Of a stretch of 7,500 nt of DNA, positions 1 to 6,214 are shown one piece after another. Source of the stretch: Clostridiales bacterium (GTDB taxonomy: Bacteria > Bacillota_A > Clostridia > Saccharofermentanales > Saccharofermentanaceae). The position numbers were made by a program, and so were the translations under genes. Within the stretch, counting starts at the first letter, position 1. Each line of letters starts with the position of its first letter. The stretch is from positions 1 through 7,500 of the forward strand of contig JAFYJX010000043.1 of assembly GCA_017537905.1 (NCBI GenBank), read 5' to 3'. The notes under the pieces are model-generated. The model made no database searches. It saw nothing but the letters and a program-made list of their open reading frames with translations, and was not told where the DNA came from.

Positions 1-309
1 CCTAAGGCAACCAATACACCTAAGCCGAAGGCTACGAACACAACTAAGCCTAAGAACACGACAAAGCCTACATCAGGTTCTTCCAACAGCTCAGGCTCTT
101 CTGAAACACAGGGATCTTCGAGCAACAGTTCATCCGGCGGTTCACCTTCCGGTGGTGGCGATAACCCTGGCGGTGGTGGAAATGACAACCCGGGTGGTGG
201 CGGAAATGATAACCCGGGCGGTGGCAACGGCGGTGGCAACGGCGGTGGCAACGGCGGTGGCAACGAGAATCCTGGCAGCGAAAAGCCCGAGGAGGGTGGC
301 AACGGTTAA
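1..309 (+). CDS. FecR-type stalk protein, C-terminal end only (5' truncated)
   Basis: The reading frame is open from the first base and stops with TAA at 307-309, giving the last 102 residues of a protein whose start lies outside the window. It begins in a Lys/Pro/Thr linker (PKATNTPKPKATNTTKPK), passes into a Ser/Gly stretch and ends in a Gly/Asn/Pro repeat tail. The linker matches, in protein and DNA, the linker of the FecR protein at 3060-4373 (PKPTNTPKPKATATTKP, then a Ser/Gly run). I infer from this that the missing N-terminal part is a membrane anchor plus FecR domain; that part is not visible. The tail has no cysteines, no sorting signal and no hydrophobic end, so it looks like an extended, flexible extracellular segment. 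A strong terminator follows. Confidence 0.75.
   Translation, partial: PKATNTPKPKATNTTKPKNTTKPTSGSSNSSGSSETQGSSSNSSSGGSPSGGGDNPGGGGNDNPGGGGNDNPGGGNGGGNGGGNGGGNENPGSEKPEEGGNG
160..264 (+). repeat. In-frame Gly/Asn minisatellite in the stalk tail
   Basis: Two 24-bp units encoding (D)NPGGGGN (160-183 and 184-207) are followed by a shortened unit and then four perfect 12-bp copies of GGCGGTGGCAAC (217-228, 229-240, 241-252, 253-264), encoding GGGN repeats. All units are multiples of three, so changes in copy number would keep the frame and only lengthen or shorten the tail. Confidence 0.9.
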
Positions 310-349
310 TATCCTTAATCCACAGCGCTGATCCTAAATACAGATTATT

Positions 350-389
350 AAATACCCGTTCACTTTACTTAAAAAGTGGCGGGTATTTT
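350..389 (+). terminator. Rho-independent terminator after the first FecR copy
   Basis: AAATACCCG (350-358) pairs perfectly with CGGGTATTT (380-388), and inside it CACTTT (361-366) pairs with AAAGTG (373-378) around a 6-nt loop. The hairpin is followed by a short T-rich run (386-393 reads TTTTCTTG). It lies 41 nt past the stop codon at 309 and separates this gene from the next. Confidence 0.85.
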
Positions 390-460
390 CTTGCTCAAAA
401 GTAAAAAGATTTTAAGCGTTTTTGAAGCAATTAGCACAAAAACATTTATGCGGATTTGGG

Positions 461-489
461 TAGACTGCTAACGGCTTTTTTGATATCCT
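461..489 (+). promoter_or_regulatory. Probable sigma-A promoter for the short FecR copy
   Basis: TAGACT (461-466) as -35 and TATCCT (484-489) as -10 are 17 nt apart; each matches four of six consensus positions. The -10 is preceded by TGA (481-483), i.e. a TG extension as at the other two FecR promoters. The leader also holds an imperfect short hairpin (492-513). A purine-rich SD, AAAGGAAAGG (526-535), sits 10 nt before the ATG at 546. Confidence 0.5.
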
Positions 490-545
490 GTGCGGGTATG
501 AAAAAATACCGCTCAAAATTACCGTAAAGGAAAGGCGGATTTCAT

Positions 546-1247
546 ATGGGACTGTTGAATAGTATCAGATCAATGTCTCTTAAAATGAAGATCGAATCTT
601 CAATCGCTGTTATTGCGATAATAGTTTCCGTTGTACTCTTTAATATTTCGCGTGACGTTTGTCTCATTGTTGACATGTGTCTTCTTTGCGTGTTTGGAGT
701 AATTAATGCTTGGTATACCATGCACGCATACAAGCCCGCAGCGAATAATAACCATTCCCTGTCCGGTGATGTTTTGAGAAAAGGTTCTGACGGACTTGCT
801 TCCGCCGGCCTTGATAACACTAAGACTGTCAAACTCCAGAACGATAGTAGAGCTGAGTTCCAGAAGGAAGGAAAGCGTCTGGAACTCCAGCTCACAAAAA
901 AAGCAGAATCCATTGTTGTTACTGGAAATATGAAGGCTGAAAAGACCTTTGAGATAAAGCCCTCTACAATGACCGCCGGCATTCGTGACATATCCGGCAA
1001 GAACTGTTCCGATGATGCCGGCGGTGGTAGAGAATCTCTTGTTGTAACAGAAGGAATTGCAGAAATATCTGCTGCTAATTCAGTTACAAGTTTGGTCGAA
1101 GCCAGTTTTAACAAAGCCGTTAAGGATCTTGGTTATGACAAGGATCAGGATCCGTCCGAGACACCTACACCGGTGCCGGCAGGAGAAAAGACCGAGGAAG
1201 ATGTTGCTCCGCCGCCGGCACCGGTACCTCTCTACGATGTAGTTTAG
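546..1247 (+). CDS. Shortened, diverged FecR-domain membrane protein
   Basis: This 233-residue paralogue of the neighbouring FecR stalk proteins has lost parts. Residues 73-178 align without gaps to residues 75-180 of the 1520-2941 product (about 64 of 106 identical by hand), including [23 protein letters not shown] and STMTAGIR. The FecR signature GIRGTSG has become GIRDISG. The first FecR strand ([10 protein letters not shown] in the full copies) is replaced by a second hydrophobic segment, so there are two candidate membrane spans (about 19-34 and 38-57) instead of one. The second half of the domain ([13 protein letters not shown]) and the helical region after it are gone, and only a short Thr/Pro remnant (SETPTPVPAG) and a PPPAPVP end remain. 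The start is supported by an SD 10 nt upstream. The frame is intact over 702 bp, so the gene may still be expressed; whether it works is unknown. Confidence 0.75.
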   Translation: MGLLNSIRSMSLKMKIESSIAVIAIIVSVVLFNISRDVCLIVDMCLLCVFGVINAWYTMHAYKPAANNNHSLSGDVLRKGSDGLASAGLDNTKTVKLQNDSRAEFQKEGKRLELQLTKKAESIVVTGNMKAEKTFEIKPSTMTAGIRDISGKNCSDDAGGGRESLVVTEGIAEISAANSVTSLVEASFNKAVKDLGYDKDQDPSETPTPVPAGEKTEEDVAPPPAPVPLYDVV

Positions 1248-1273
1248 AGATATCGCGTTTCTCATTATAAATT

Positions 1274-1391
1274 TTTACTACCGGTGCTGACAGGTTTGCT
1301 TTGGCATGCCTTGATGATACAAAAATCCACTCCCCAGAATGGTAGCAGAGCTGAGTTCCAGTAAACAGGAAAGCGACTGGAACTCAGGCTC
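1274..1391 (+). pseudogene. Relic of another FecR-domain copy (frameshift and stop)
   Basis: Translation from 1277 gives TTGADRFALACLDDTKI, matching [17 protein letters not shown] in the full copies. An extra base near 1328 then shifts the frame, and the match continues in the next frame as TPQNGSRAEFQ, an in-frame TAA at 1362-1364, and TGKRLELRL. RAEFQ and GKRLEL are the variants found in the short copy at 546-1247, and the DNA GCTGAGTTCCAG is shared exactly, so the relic belongs with that copy rather than the full ones. No start or anchor is present. The rest of the 272-nt gap between genes holds the promoter of the next gene and no other gene I can support. Confidence 0.8.
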
Positions 1392-1467
1392 GCTATCTTT
1401 AATCCGGAAAATGACCATGATGTCGAAAAGCAGATGAATGCGCATAAAAGAAGAGCTTTGCTTTATA

Positions 1468-1476
1468 TGTTATAAT
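1468..1476 (+). promoter_or_regulatory. Extended -10 promoter for the Cys-tip FecR gene
   Basis: TGTTATAAT is a consensus -10 hexamer (1471-1476) with a TGn extension (1468-1470). No good -35 lies 16-18 nt upstream, as is common for extended -10 promoters. Transcription would start near 1483, giving a leader of about 37 nt before the ATG at 1520. Confidence 0.65.
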
Positions 1477-1502
1477 TTAAAAAGTTCGTCAAACCACGTA
1501 AG

Positions 1503-1510
1503 AGGGGGTG
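1503..1510 (+). promoter_or_regulatory. Ribosome binding site that decides the start at 1520
   Basis: AGGGGGTG matches AGGAGGTG at seven of eight positions and ends 9 nt before the ATG at 1520. The in-frame GTG at 1508 lies inside this site, so it is unlikely to be the true start. The protein from 1520 ([10 protein letters not shown]) also lines up residue for residue with the paralogue starting at 3060. Confidence 0.8.
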
Positions 1511-1519
1511 GCAGATCAT

Positions 1520-2941
1520 ATGAGTATTGTTGATAAGTTTAAGAATCTCTCACGCGAAAAGAAGATAATTACGGGTATTGCCGCAGTGGTCGTTGTAGCG
1601 GCTGTTGTTATTGTCTGCGTTATCATTTCAAATAATAAATATCTCGCAACTACTATGAGACTCCTCCGCGTTGAGGGAACGGTAAATATCGAGGATTCCA
1701 GAGGCGGATCAAAGCCCGTTACTACCAACCTGCGTTTCCAGTCAGGTGATGCTTTGAACACCGGAGCAGACGGCCTGGCATCCGTAGGCCTTGATAATAC
1801 GAAAATAATCACTCTCCAGAATGACAGCCGTGCCGAATTCCTTAAGCAGGGCAAGAAGCTGGAACTTAAGCTCACAAAGGGCGCAGTATTCTTCAATGTT
1901 ACTGAGAAGCTTCAGCCTGACGAGACATTCGAGATCAAGACTTCCACAATGACTGCCGGTATCCGCGGCACATCCGGAATCGTTTATTTCGATGAGGATG
2001 ATAACAACAGAGAATCGCTGATCGTTACTGACGGCGTAGTGGAAGTATCCGCTACAAACAAAACGACCGGCGTGACAAAAACAGCCAGGGTTGAAGCAGG
2101 AGAGAGAGTAAAGGTCTACCTGTTCGATGACGAGTCGCCTGAAAACAGCGTTCAGTTTGAATTAGATGACGTTGATGTAGATGAGCTCGGTAATTTCGAT
2201 CTGGCATCTCTTGCCGATAACGAAGATCTCATGAAGAGGATCAGTACTCATACAGGCTGGAACGAAGATAAGCTTAAGAAGGTTTTGAAGGGTCTTGGAA
2301 ATGGTGCTGCTCCGACAGCTACACCTGTACCTACTGAGACTCCTGATCCGGTAGAGACACCTTCACCGACACCCACAGAGGGACCAGGAGAAGAAGAACC
2401 TACACCGACTCCTTCGATAACGGATACACCGACACCAGTGCCGACGAATACATCTGCACCTACACCTACACCTATACCTACAAGGAAACCTACGCCGACA
2501 CCTAAGCCTGCAACTGCAACACCTACGGCTTCAACGGCTCCGTCTAATACACCGACAAATACATCGACGCCTACAAGTACACCTACTTCGACGCCGACCA
2601 GCACTCCGACATCGACGCCTACAAATACACCTACACCGACACCTGCCGGACCTGTATATGAAGGAAGACCTGCATATACGAACGGATATATCATTAGTAT
2701 GGGTGATGACTATCCGAATATGTGTGATTATTATGGCACAGACAGCCAAGGCCGCGAGTGTTTATGCGGATTAAGACAGACAACCGATAAGAGCGGAAAT
2801 GAATGTTTCAAGCAGACGGACTGCTTCTTAAAAGACGACCAAGGTAATTATCAGACTGAAGTAGAATGCGATAAAGGCTATTACTATTACAAGTCTGATG
2901 AAGGAGCACTTTATCACGTTCCGAGCAGTCAGGTACCTTAA
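1520..2941 (+). CDS. FecR-domain stalk protein with cysteine-containing tip
   Basis: A 473-residue type II membrane protein. A short basic cytoplasmic start ([15 protein letters not shown]) is followed by one membrane span (about 17-37). A FecR domain covers about 46-200, with [28 protein letters not shown], the FecR signature GIRGTSG (148-153 region) and [11 protein letters not shown] helical region (about 220-260, [20 protein letters not shown]) leads to a Thr/Pro linker (about 262-376) and a roughly 95-residue tip with six cysteines (402, 414, 416, 429, 435, 450) and many Tyr. FecR family members in Gram-negative bacteria relay signals to ECF sigma factors. Here there is no sigma factor or TonB receptor nearby, so that role cannot be assumed. 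By topology the FecR domain, linker and tip lie outside the cell, and the linker looks long enough to cross the wall. It has its own promoter and terminator. The tip matches no family I recognise. Confidence 0.85.
   Translation: MSIVDKFKNLSREKKIITGIAAVVVVAAVVIVCVIISNNKYLATTMRLLRVEGTVNIEDSRGGSKPVTTNLRFQSGDALNTGADGLASVGLDNTKIITLQNDSRAEFLKQGKKLELKLTKGAVFFNVTEKLQPDETFEIKTSTMTAGIRGTSGIVYFDEDDNNRESLIVTDGVVEVSATNKTTGVTKTARVEAGERVKVYLFDDESPENSVQFELDDVDVDELGNFDLASLADNEDLMKRISTHTGWNEDKLKKVLKGLGNGAAPTATPVPTETPDPVETPSPTPTEGPGEEEPTPTPSITDTPTPVPTNTSAPTPTPIPTRKPTPTPKPATATPTASTAPSNTPTNTSTPTSTPTSTPTSTPTSTPTNTPTPTPAGPVYEGRPAYTNGYIISMGDDYPNMCDYYGTDSQGRECLCGLRQTTDKSGNECFKQTDCFLKDDQGNYQTEVECDKGYYYYKSDEGALYHVPSSQVP
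2303..2647 (+). repeat. Thr/Pro-rich linker repeats
   Basis: Degenerate 6- and 12-bp in-frame repeats based on ACx-CCx codons encode [16 protein letters not shown] and a run of TSTP units (clearest at about 2560-2640). They form an extended, probably glycosylatable, wall-spanning linker. The antisense strand reads as Val/Gly repeats, which is a by-product of this composition. Confidence 0.85.
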
Positions 2942-2951
2942 TGCAATGAAC

Positions 2952-2990
2952 AACGGCTGACAGCGGTATGCTTTCAGCCGTTTGATTTCT
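2952..2990 (+). terminator. Rho-independent terminator after the Cys-tip FecR gene
   Basis: AACGGCTGA (2952-2960) pairs perfectly with TCAGCCGTT (2974-2982); within it AGC (2962-2964) can pair with GCT (2970-2972) around GGTAT. A T-rich tract (2981-2992, TTTGATTTCTCT) follows. It starts 10 nt after the stop codon. Confidence 0.85.
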
Positions 2991-3017
2991 CTTCGTCAGG
3001 GATGCCTATTGGTTCTA

Positions 3018-3051
3018 TGATATAATTAATTATGACCGCTTTGCGGGGAGG
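3018..3051 (+). promoter_or_regulatory. Extended -10 promoter and SD for the Ser/Gly-linker FecR gene
   Basis: TGATATAAT (3018-3026) is a consensus -10 with TG extension and no clear -35. An SD, GGGGAGG (3045-3051), ends 8 nt before the ATG at 3060 but only 2 nt before the in-frame ATG at 3054, so 3060 is the likely start. This matches the MSIVDK start of the 1520 paralogue. Confidence 0.7.
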
Positions 3052-3059
3052 AAATGCTT

Positions 3060-4373
3060 ATGAGTATTGTTGATAAGTTAAAGAATCTCACTCGTGAAAA
3101 GAAGATTATTATGGCTGTTTCAGCGACGGTTGTAGTTGCAGCCGTCGTTATTGTTTGTGTCGTTCTGTCGCGCAACAATTATCTGGCTTCGACTATGAGA
3201 CTTCTCCGTGTCGAAGGAACAGTCAATATCGAAGATTCCAAGGGCAGCTCCAAGCCGGTTTCCAATAACATGCGTTTCCAGTCCGGAGATGCTTTGAATA
3301 CGGGAGCAGACGGACTTGCTTCAGTCGGCCTTGACGATACGAAGATCGTTACGCTGCAGAATGACAGCCGCGCCGAGTTCTTAAAGAAGGGCAAGCAGTT
3401 AGAGCTCAAGCTCACAAAGGGTGCCGTATTCTTCAATGTTACTGAAAAGCTCCAGGCAGATGAGACTTTCGAGATCAAGACATCCACAATGACTGCAGGT
3501 ATCAGAGGTACTTCGGGCATCGTGTATTTCGATGAGACTGATGATAACAGAGAGTCGCTTATCGTAACTGACGGTGTTGTCGAGGTTTCAGCTACCAATA
3601 AATCGACCGGCATAACAAAGACGGCAAGAGTTGAAGCCGGCGAGAGGATCAAGGTCTATCTTTTCGATGACGAAGATCCTGAGAACAGCGTTCAGTTCGA
3701 ACTTGATAAGATACCGGTCGATGAACTCGGCAACTTCAACTTCTCACTTCTCGCTGACGACGAAGCGCTTATGAAGAAGATCAGCGAATATACCGGATGG
3801 GATGAAGAAAAACTCAAGAAAGTATTGAGAGGTCTTGCTCCTACTCCTACACCTACACCCACTGAGACTCCTGCAACGGAAGAGGATACTCCTACGCCGA
3901 CTCCGACAGCAACGGATACTCCGACGCCTTCACCGACGGTGCCGCCTACAAATACACCAAAACCGACGAGCACGCCTAAGCCTACAAACACTCCTAAGCC
4001 GAAGGCTACAGCTACTACGAAGCCTACATCCGGCAGTTCTTCGGGCAGCTCATCTGACAGTTCTTCCGACGGATCGTCTGATGACTCATCTGAAGGATCT
4101 TCTAACGGATCATCTAACGGATCTTCCAACCAGCCTCAATCAGAAGAACCTGAAGTTCCCGGTGATTTCGATAAATTTGTCTGGGGCAAAACTTACAATG
4201 GAAAGAAAGTATATATTGTCACTATCCAAAACGAAGAATTCATGGCCTGGAACGGAAGCGAATGGGTAGAAGTTTTCCCGGAGGATAATGATGACGAGAC
4301 GATACGGTACTTCAAGGACGATTCTGGTAAGACCTACTATGAGATTAACCTGAGAATGCAAACGACGACCTGA
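3060..4373 (+). CDS. FecR-domain stalk protein with Ser/Gly/Asp linker and novel tip
   Basis: A 437-residue paralogue of the 1520-2941 protein; the first 260 residues align without gaps with about 216 identities by hand count. The layout is a basic start (1-15), a single membrane span (about 17-37), a FecR domain (about 46-200, with [22 protein letters not shown] and VEAGERIKVY) and a helical part (about 220-258). Then come a Thr/Pro linker (260-323), a Ser/Gly/Asp/Asn linker (324-357) and a C-terminal tip of about 68 residues with WGKTYNGKKVYIVTIQNEEFMAWNGSEWVEV. The tip is rich in aromatic and acidic residues, contains no cysteine and shows no similarity to the Cys-tip of its neighbour. The protein should sit in the membrane with almost everything outside the cell. 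No terminator is visible after the stop, and the CHASE2 cyclase starts 33 nt downstream, so the two are likely transcribed together and may work together (inference). Confidence 0.87.
   Translation: MSIVDKLKNLTREKKIIMAVSATVVVAAVVIVCVVLSRNNYLASTMRLLRVEGTVNIEDSKGSSKPVSNNMRFQSGDALNTGADGLASVGLDDTKIVTLQNDSRAEFLKKGKQLELKLTKGAVFFNVTEKLQADETFEIKTSTMTAGIRGTSGIVYFDETDDNRESLIVTDGVVEVSATNKSTGITKTARVEAGERIKVYLFDDEDPENSVQFELDKIPVDELGNFNFSLLADDEALMKKISEYTGWDEEKLKKVLRGLAPTPTPTPTETPATEEDTPTPTPTATDTPTPSPTVPPTNTPKPTSTPKPTNTPKPKATATTKPTSGSSSGSSSDSSSDGSSDDSSEGSSNGSSNGSSNQPQSEEPEVPGDFDKFVWGKTYNGKKVYIVTIQNEEFMAWNGSEWVEVFPEDNDDETIRYFKDDSGKTYYEINLRMQTTT
3837..4130 (+). repeat. Two-part linker repeats: Thr/Pro then Ser/Gly
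   Basis: The first part (to about 4028) is degenerate TP/KPTNTP coding repeats. The second is Ser-rich and ends in three near-identical 12-bp units encoding GSSN (4095-4106, 4107-4118, 4119-4130). The same TP-to-Ser/Gly order appears at the left edge of the window (1-150), linking this gene to the truncated first copy. Confidence 0.8.
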
Positions 4374-4406
4374 TCCTGCTGAATTTTTTATATACACATT
4401 TAATAC

Positions 4407-6212
4407 ATGCATTTGAATGAACGGACACGAAACATAATCCTGGCAGTGCTGCTGGCTACGGCGGTTACCTGGCTTTGCACAACGAAACTGTTGCGCAGCG
4501 CTGACTTGTGGCTCGAGGATACACTTTATCAGCGTGAGGTCTATGTTAATTCCGATATCGTAATTATCGGTATCGATGACAGCGATATCGAGGAGTTCGG
4601 ACCATACAGTTCATGGGACAGGTCGATAATGGCAAGAGCCCTGGAAGTCTTAGGTTCTGATCCTGCCAAAGCTCCCGCTGTTGTAGCTATCGATATCCAG
4701 TATTCCGGATACGTTAACGAAGAAGGTGACTTAAGACTTGCCAAGGCTGCAGAGAAGCTGGGAAATGTAGTTACTGCTTCAACCGCGAGTTATGGCGTTA
4801 AGACAACATTCGGAAGTGGTACGGTCATTCAGGAAGATCACTCAGTACTTGGCTATGAAGAGCCTTACGAAGAACTTAAGGCCGTAACCACGCAGGGCTG
4901 TATCAACACAATGTACGATACTGACGGTGTGCTCCGTCATGCGATACTTTATATCGAACCCGAGGAAGGCAAGCGCGTTTATTCGATGCAGTATGAAGCT
5001 GCAAGGCTTTATGCGGAGAAAAACGGTTATCAGATCCGGGAGCCTGAGACTGATGCCAGAGGTCATTACTATGTCTGCTATTCGAAAGAACCTGGCGGAT
5101 TCTACGACGGCACTACATTGAAGGATCTTGTAAACGGCAATGTTGATCCGAATTACTATGCTGGCAAGATCGTTCTTATAGGACCTTATACTCCCGGTCT
5201 TCAGGATTCATTCGTTACCCCGATCGAAAAGGCCAAGATGATGTACGGTGTTGAATATCAGGCTAACGTTATCCAGTGCCTCCTGGACGGAAACTACAAG
5301 CATGAAGCGCCGGATTATCCCCAGATCGGTATCTTATGGATATTGAGTCTGGCATTCTTCATTTTCTGCAATAACAGAAAACTCAGGATCACCGTTCCTG
5401 TCCTTCTTATCGGTGTGCTTATATCGGTAGGAGTCAGCATCTGGTTATTCTCGTTAGGATTCATTACTCATGCGCTGTGGAATCCTTTCGGTATTTTCGC
5501 ATTATTCGTCATAGCAGTAACGGAGAATTATATCCGCGCCGCTATCGCGAAACAGAATGTCACCAGGACTTTCGAGAGATATGTTGCTCCGAATGTCGTT
5601 AACGAGATCCTGAAGGAAGGCACGGAGAGCTTAAAGCTCGGCGGCAAGACGGTTGATATCGCAGTCCTGTTCGTAGACATCAGAGGATTTACGACGATGT
5701 CCGAGAGACTGTCGCCTGAAGAAGTCGTATATATCCTTAACCAGTATCTCTCAATGACGAGTGCCTGTGTCGACAGATACCAGGGCACGTTGGACAAGTT
5801 CATAGGTGACGCCACCATGGCATTCTGGGGCGCGCCGATAGCTGATGACGATGCGGTCTATCACGCGTGTATGGCAGCCCTCGATATCGTCAAAGGTGCT
5901 GATGAACTCTCCGCAAAACTTAAGGCCGATATCAACGAAGAGATACATGTCGGTGTCGGCGTTAACTACGGACCTGCCGTCGTCGGCAACATGGGTTCCG
6001 AGAGACGTATGGACTATACGGCAATCGGCGATACCGTAAATACTTCCGCAAGACTTGAAGCAAATGCTCCGGGCGGCATGGTCTATGTCAGCCGTTCGGT
6101 AATCGATAAACTGAATGGCCGTATGAAGTACGAGCCGCTCGAAAAGCCAATCAAACTGAAAGGTAAGGCGGACGGATTCGAGATCTTACGTCTTATCGGA
6201 CCGGAGGAATAA
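4407..6212 (+). CDS. CHASE2-domain class III adenylate cyclase
   Basis: A 601-residue membrane enzyme predicted to make cAMP from ATP. One membrane span (about 10-29) precedes an extracytoplasmic CHASE2 sensor (about 31-300) with typical blocks: IVIIGIDDSDIEEFG, VVAIDIQYSG, GCINTMYDTDGVLR, and GKIVLIGPYTPGLQDSF followed by GVEYQANV. Three more spans follow (about 304-321, 327-349, 355-374), then a cytoplasmic cyclase domain (about 405-600). All catalytic positions of a homodimeric class III cyclase are present: metal-binding Asp424 (FVDIRGF) and Asp468 (KFIGDATMAF), the adenine-selecting pair Lys464 and Asp536 (RRMDYTAIGD), and transition-state Asn545 and Arg549 (GDTVNTSARLE). The Lys/Asp pair argues for adenylate rather than guanylate cyclase. 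The ATG at 4407 has no recognisable SD; no in-frame alternative is better supported. The gene lies 33 nt after a FecR stalk gene and 2 nt before the MBL-GAF-GGDEF gene. The ligand of the CHASE2 domain is unknown. Confidence 0.93.
   Translation: MHLNERTRNIILAVLLATAVTWLCTTKLLRSADLWLEDTLYQREVYVNSDIVIIGIDDSDIEEFGPYSSWDRSIMARALEVLGSDPAKAPAVVAIDIQYSGYVNEEGDLRLAKAAEKLGNVVTASTASYGVKTTFGSGTVIQEDHSVLGYEEPYEELKAVTTQGCINTMYDTDGVLRHAILYIEPEEGKRVYSMQYEAARLYAEKNGYQIREPETDARGHYYVCYSKEPGGFYDGTTLKDLVNGNVDPNYYAGKIVLIGPYTPGLQDSFVTPIEKAKMMYGVEYQANVIQCLLDGNYKHEAPDYPQIGILWILSLAFFIFCNNRKLRITVPVLLIGVLISVGVSIWLFSLGFITHALWNPFGIFALFVIAVTENYIRAAIAKQNVTRTFERYVAPNVVNEILKEGTESLKLGGKTVDIAVLFVDIRGFTTMSERLSPEEVVYILNQYLSMTSACVDRYQGTLDKFIGDATMAFWGAPIADDDAVYHACMAALDIVKGADELSAKLKADINEEIHVGVGVNYGPAVVGNMGSERRMDYTAIGDTVNTSARLEANAPGGMVYVSRSVIDKLNGRMKYEPLEKPIKLKGKADGFEILRLIGPEE
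6202..6208 (+). promoter_or_regulatory. SD for the MBL-GAF-GGDEF gene inside the cyclase end
   Basis: CGGAGGA lies within the last codons of the cyclase and ends 6 nt before the ATG at 6215. The cyclase stop is at 6210-6212. This layout is typical of translational coupling, so the two proteins are probably made together. Confidence 0.8.
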
Positions 6213-6214
6213 AG

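Noticed and set aside
492..513. GCGGGTAT...ATACCGC hairpin in the leader of the short FecR gene, considered as attenuator or riboswitch
   Set aside because: Short, needs a bulged G, has no following T-run, and no competing structure or known riboswitch pattern is visible.
542..1114. Long antisense open frame over the short FecR copy (similar ones at 1516-1896 and 3179-3652)
   Set aside because: The same antisense frame stays open over all paralogues because of shared codon use; no start signal and no recognisable domain.
1248..1276. Possible terminator GAGA...TCTC followed by ATTTTT after the short FecR gene
   Set aside because: Only about four base pairs in the stem with a long loop; too weak to call.
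2248..2694. Antisense open frame of Val/Gly repeats opposite the Thr/Pro linker (and a similar one at 3692-4129)
   Set aside because: The Val/Gly pattern is the reverse complement of ACx-CCx codons; there is no SD or family match, and the sense frame is clearly the gene.
1..4373. CRISPR array or mobile element as the explanation for the repeats
   Set aside because: The repeats are in-frame coding linkers or diverged gene copies; there are no uniform repeat-spacer units, no inverted terminal repeats and no transposase or integrase gene.
1520..4373. Classical FecIR-type iron signalling
   Set aside because: No ECF sigma factor or TonB-dependent receptor is nearby, the N-terminus lacks an anti-sigma region, and the organism appears Gram-positive.
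4374..4406. Possible promoter (TATACA-like -10) just before the cyclase
   Set aside because: The AT-rich run gives several weak -10 look-alikes but no TG extension and no -35 at proper spacing.
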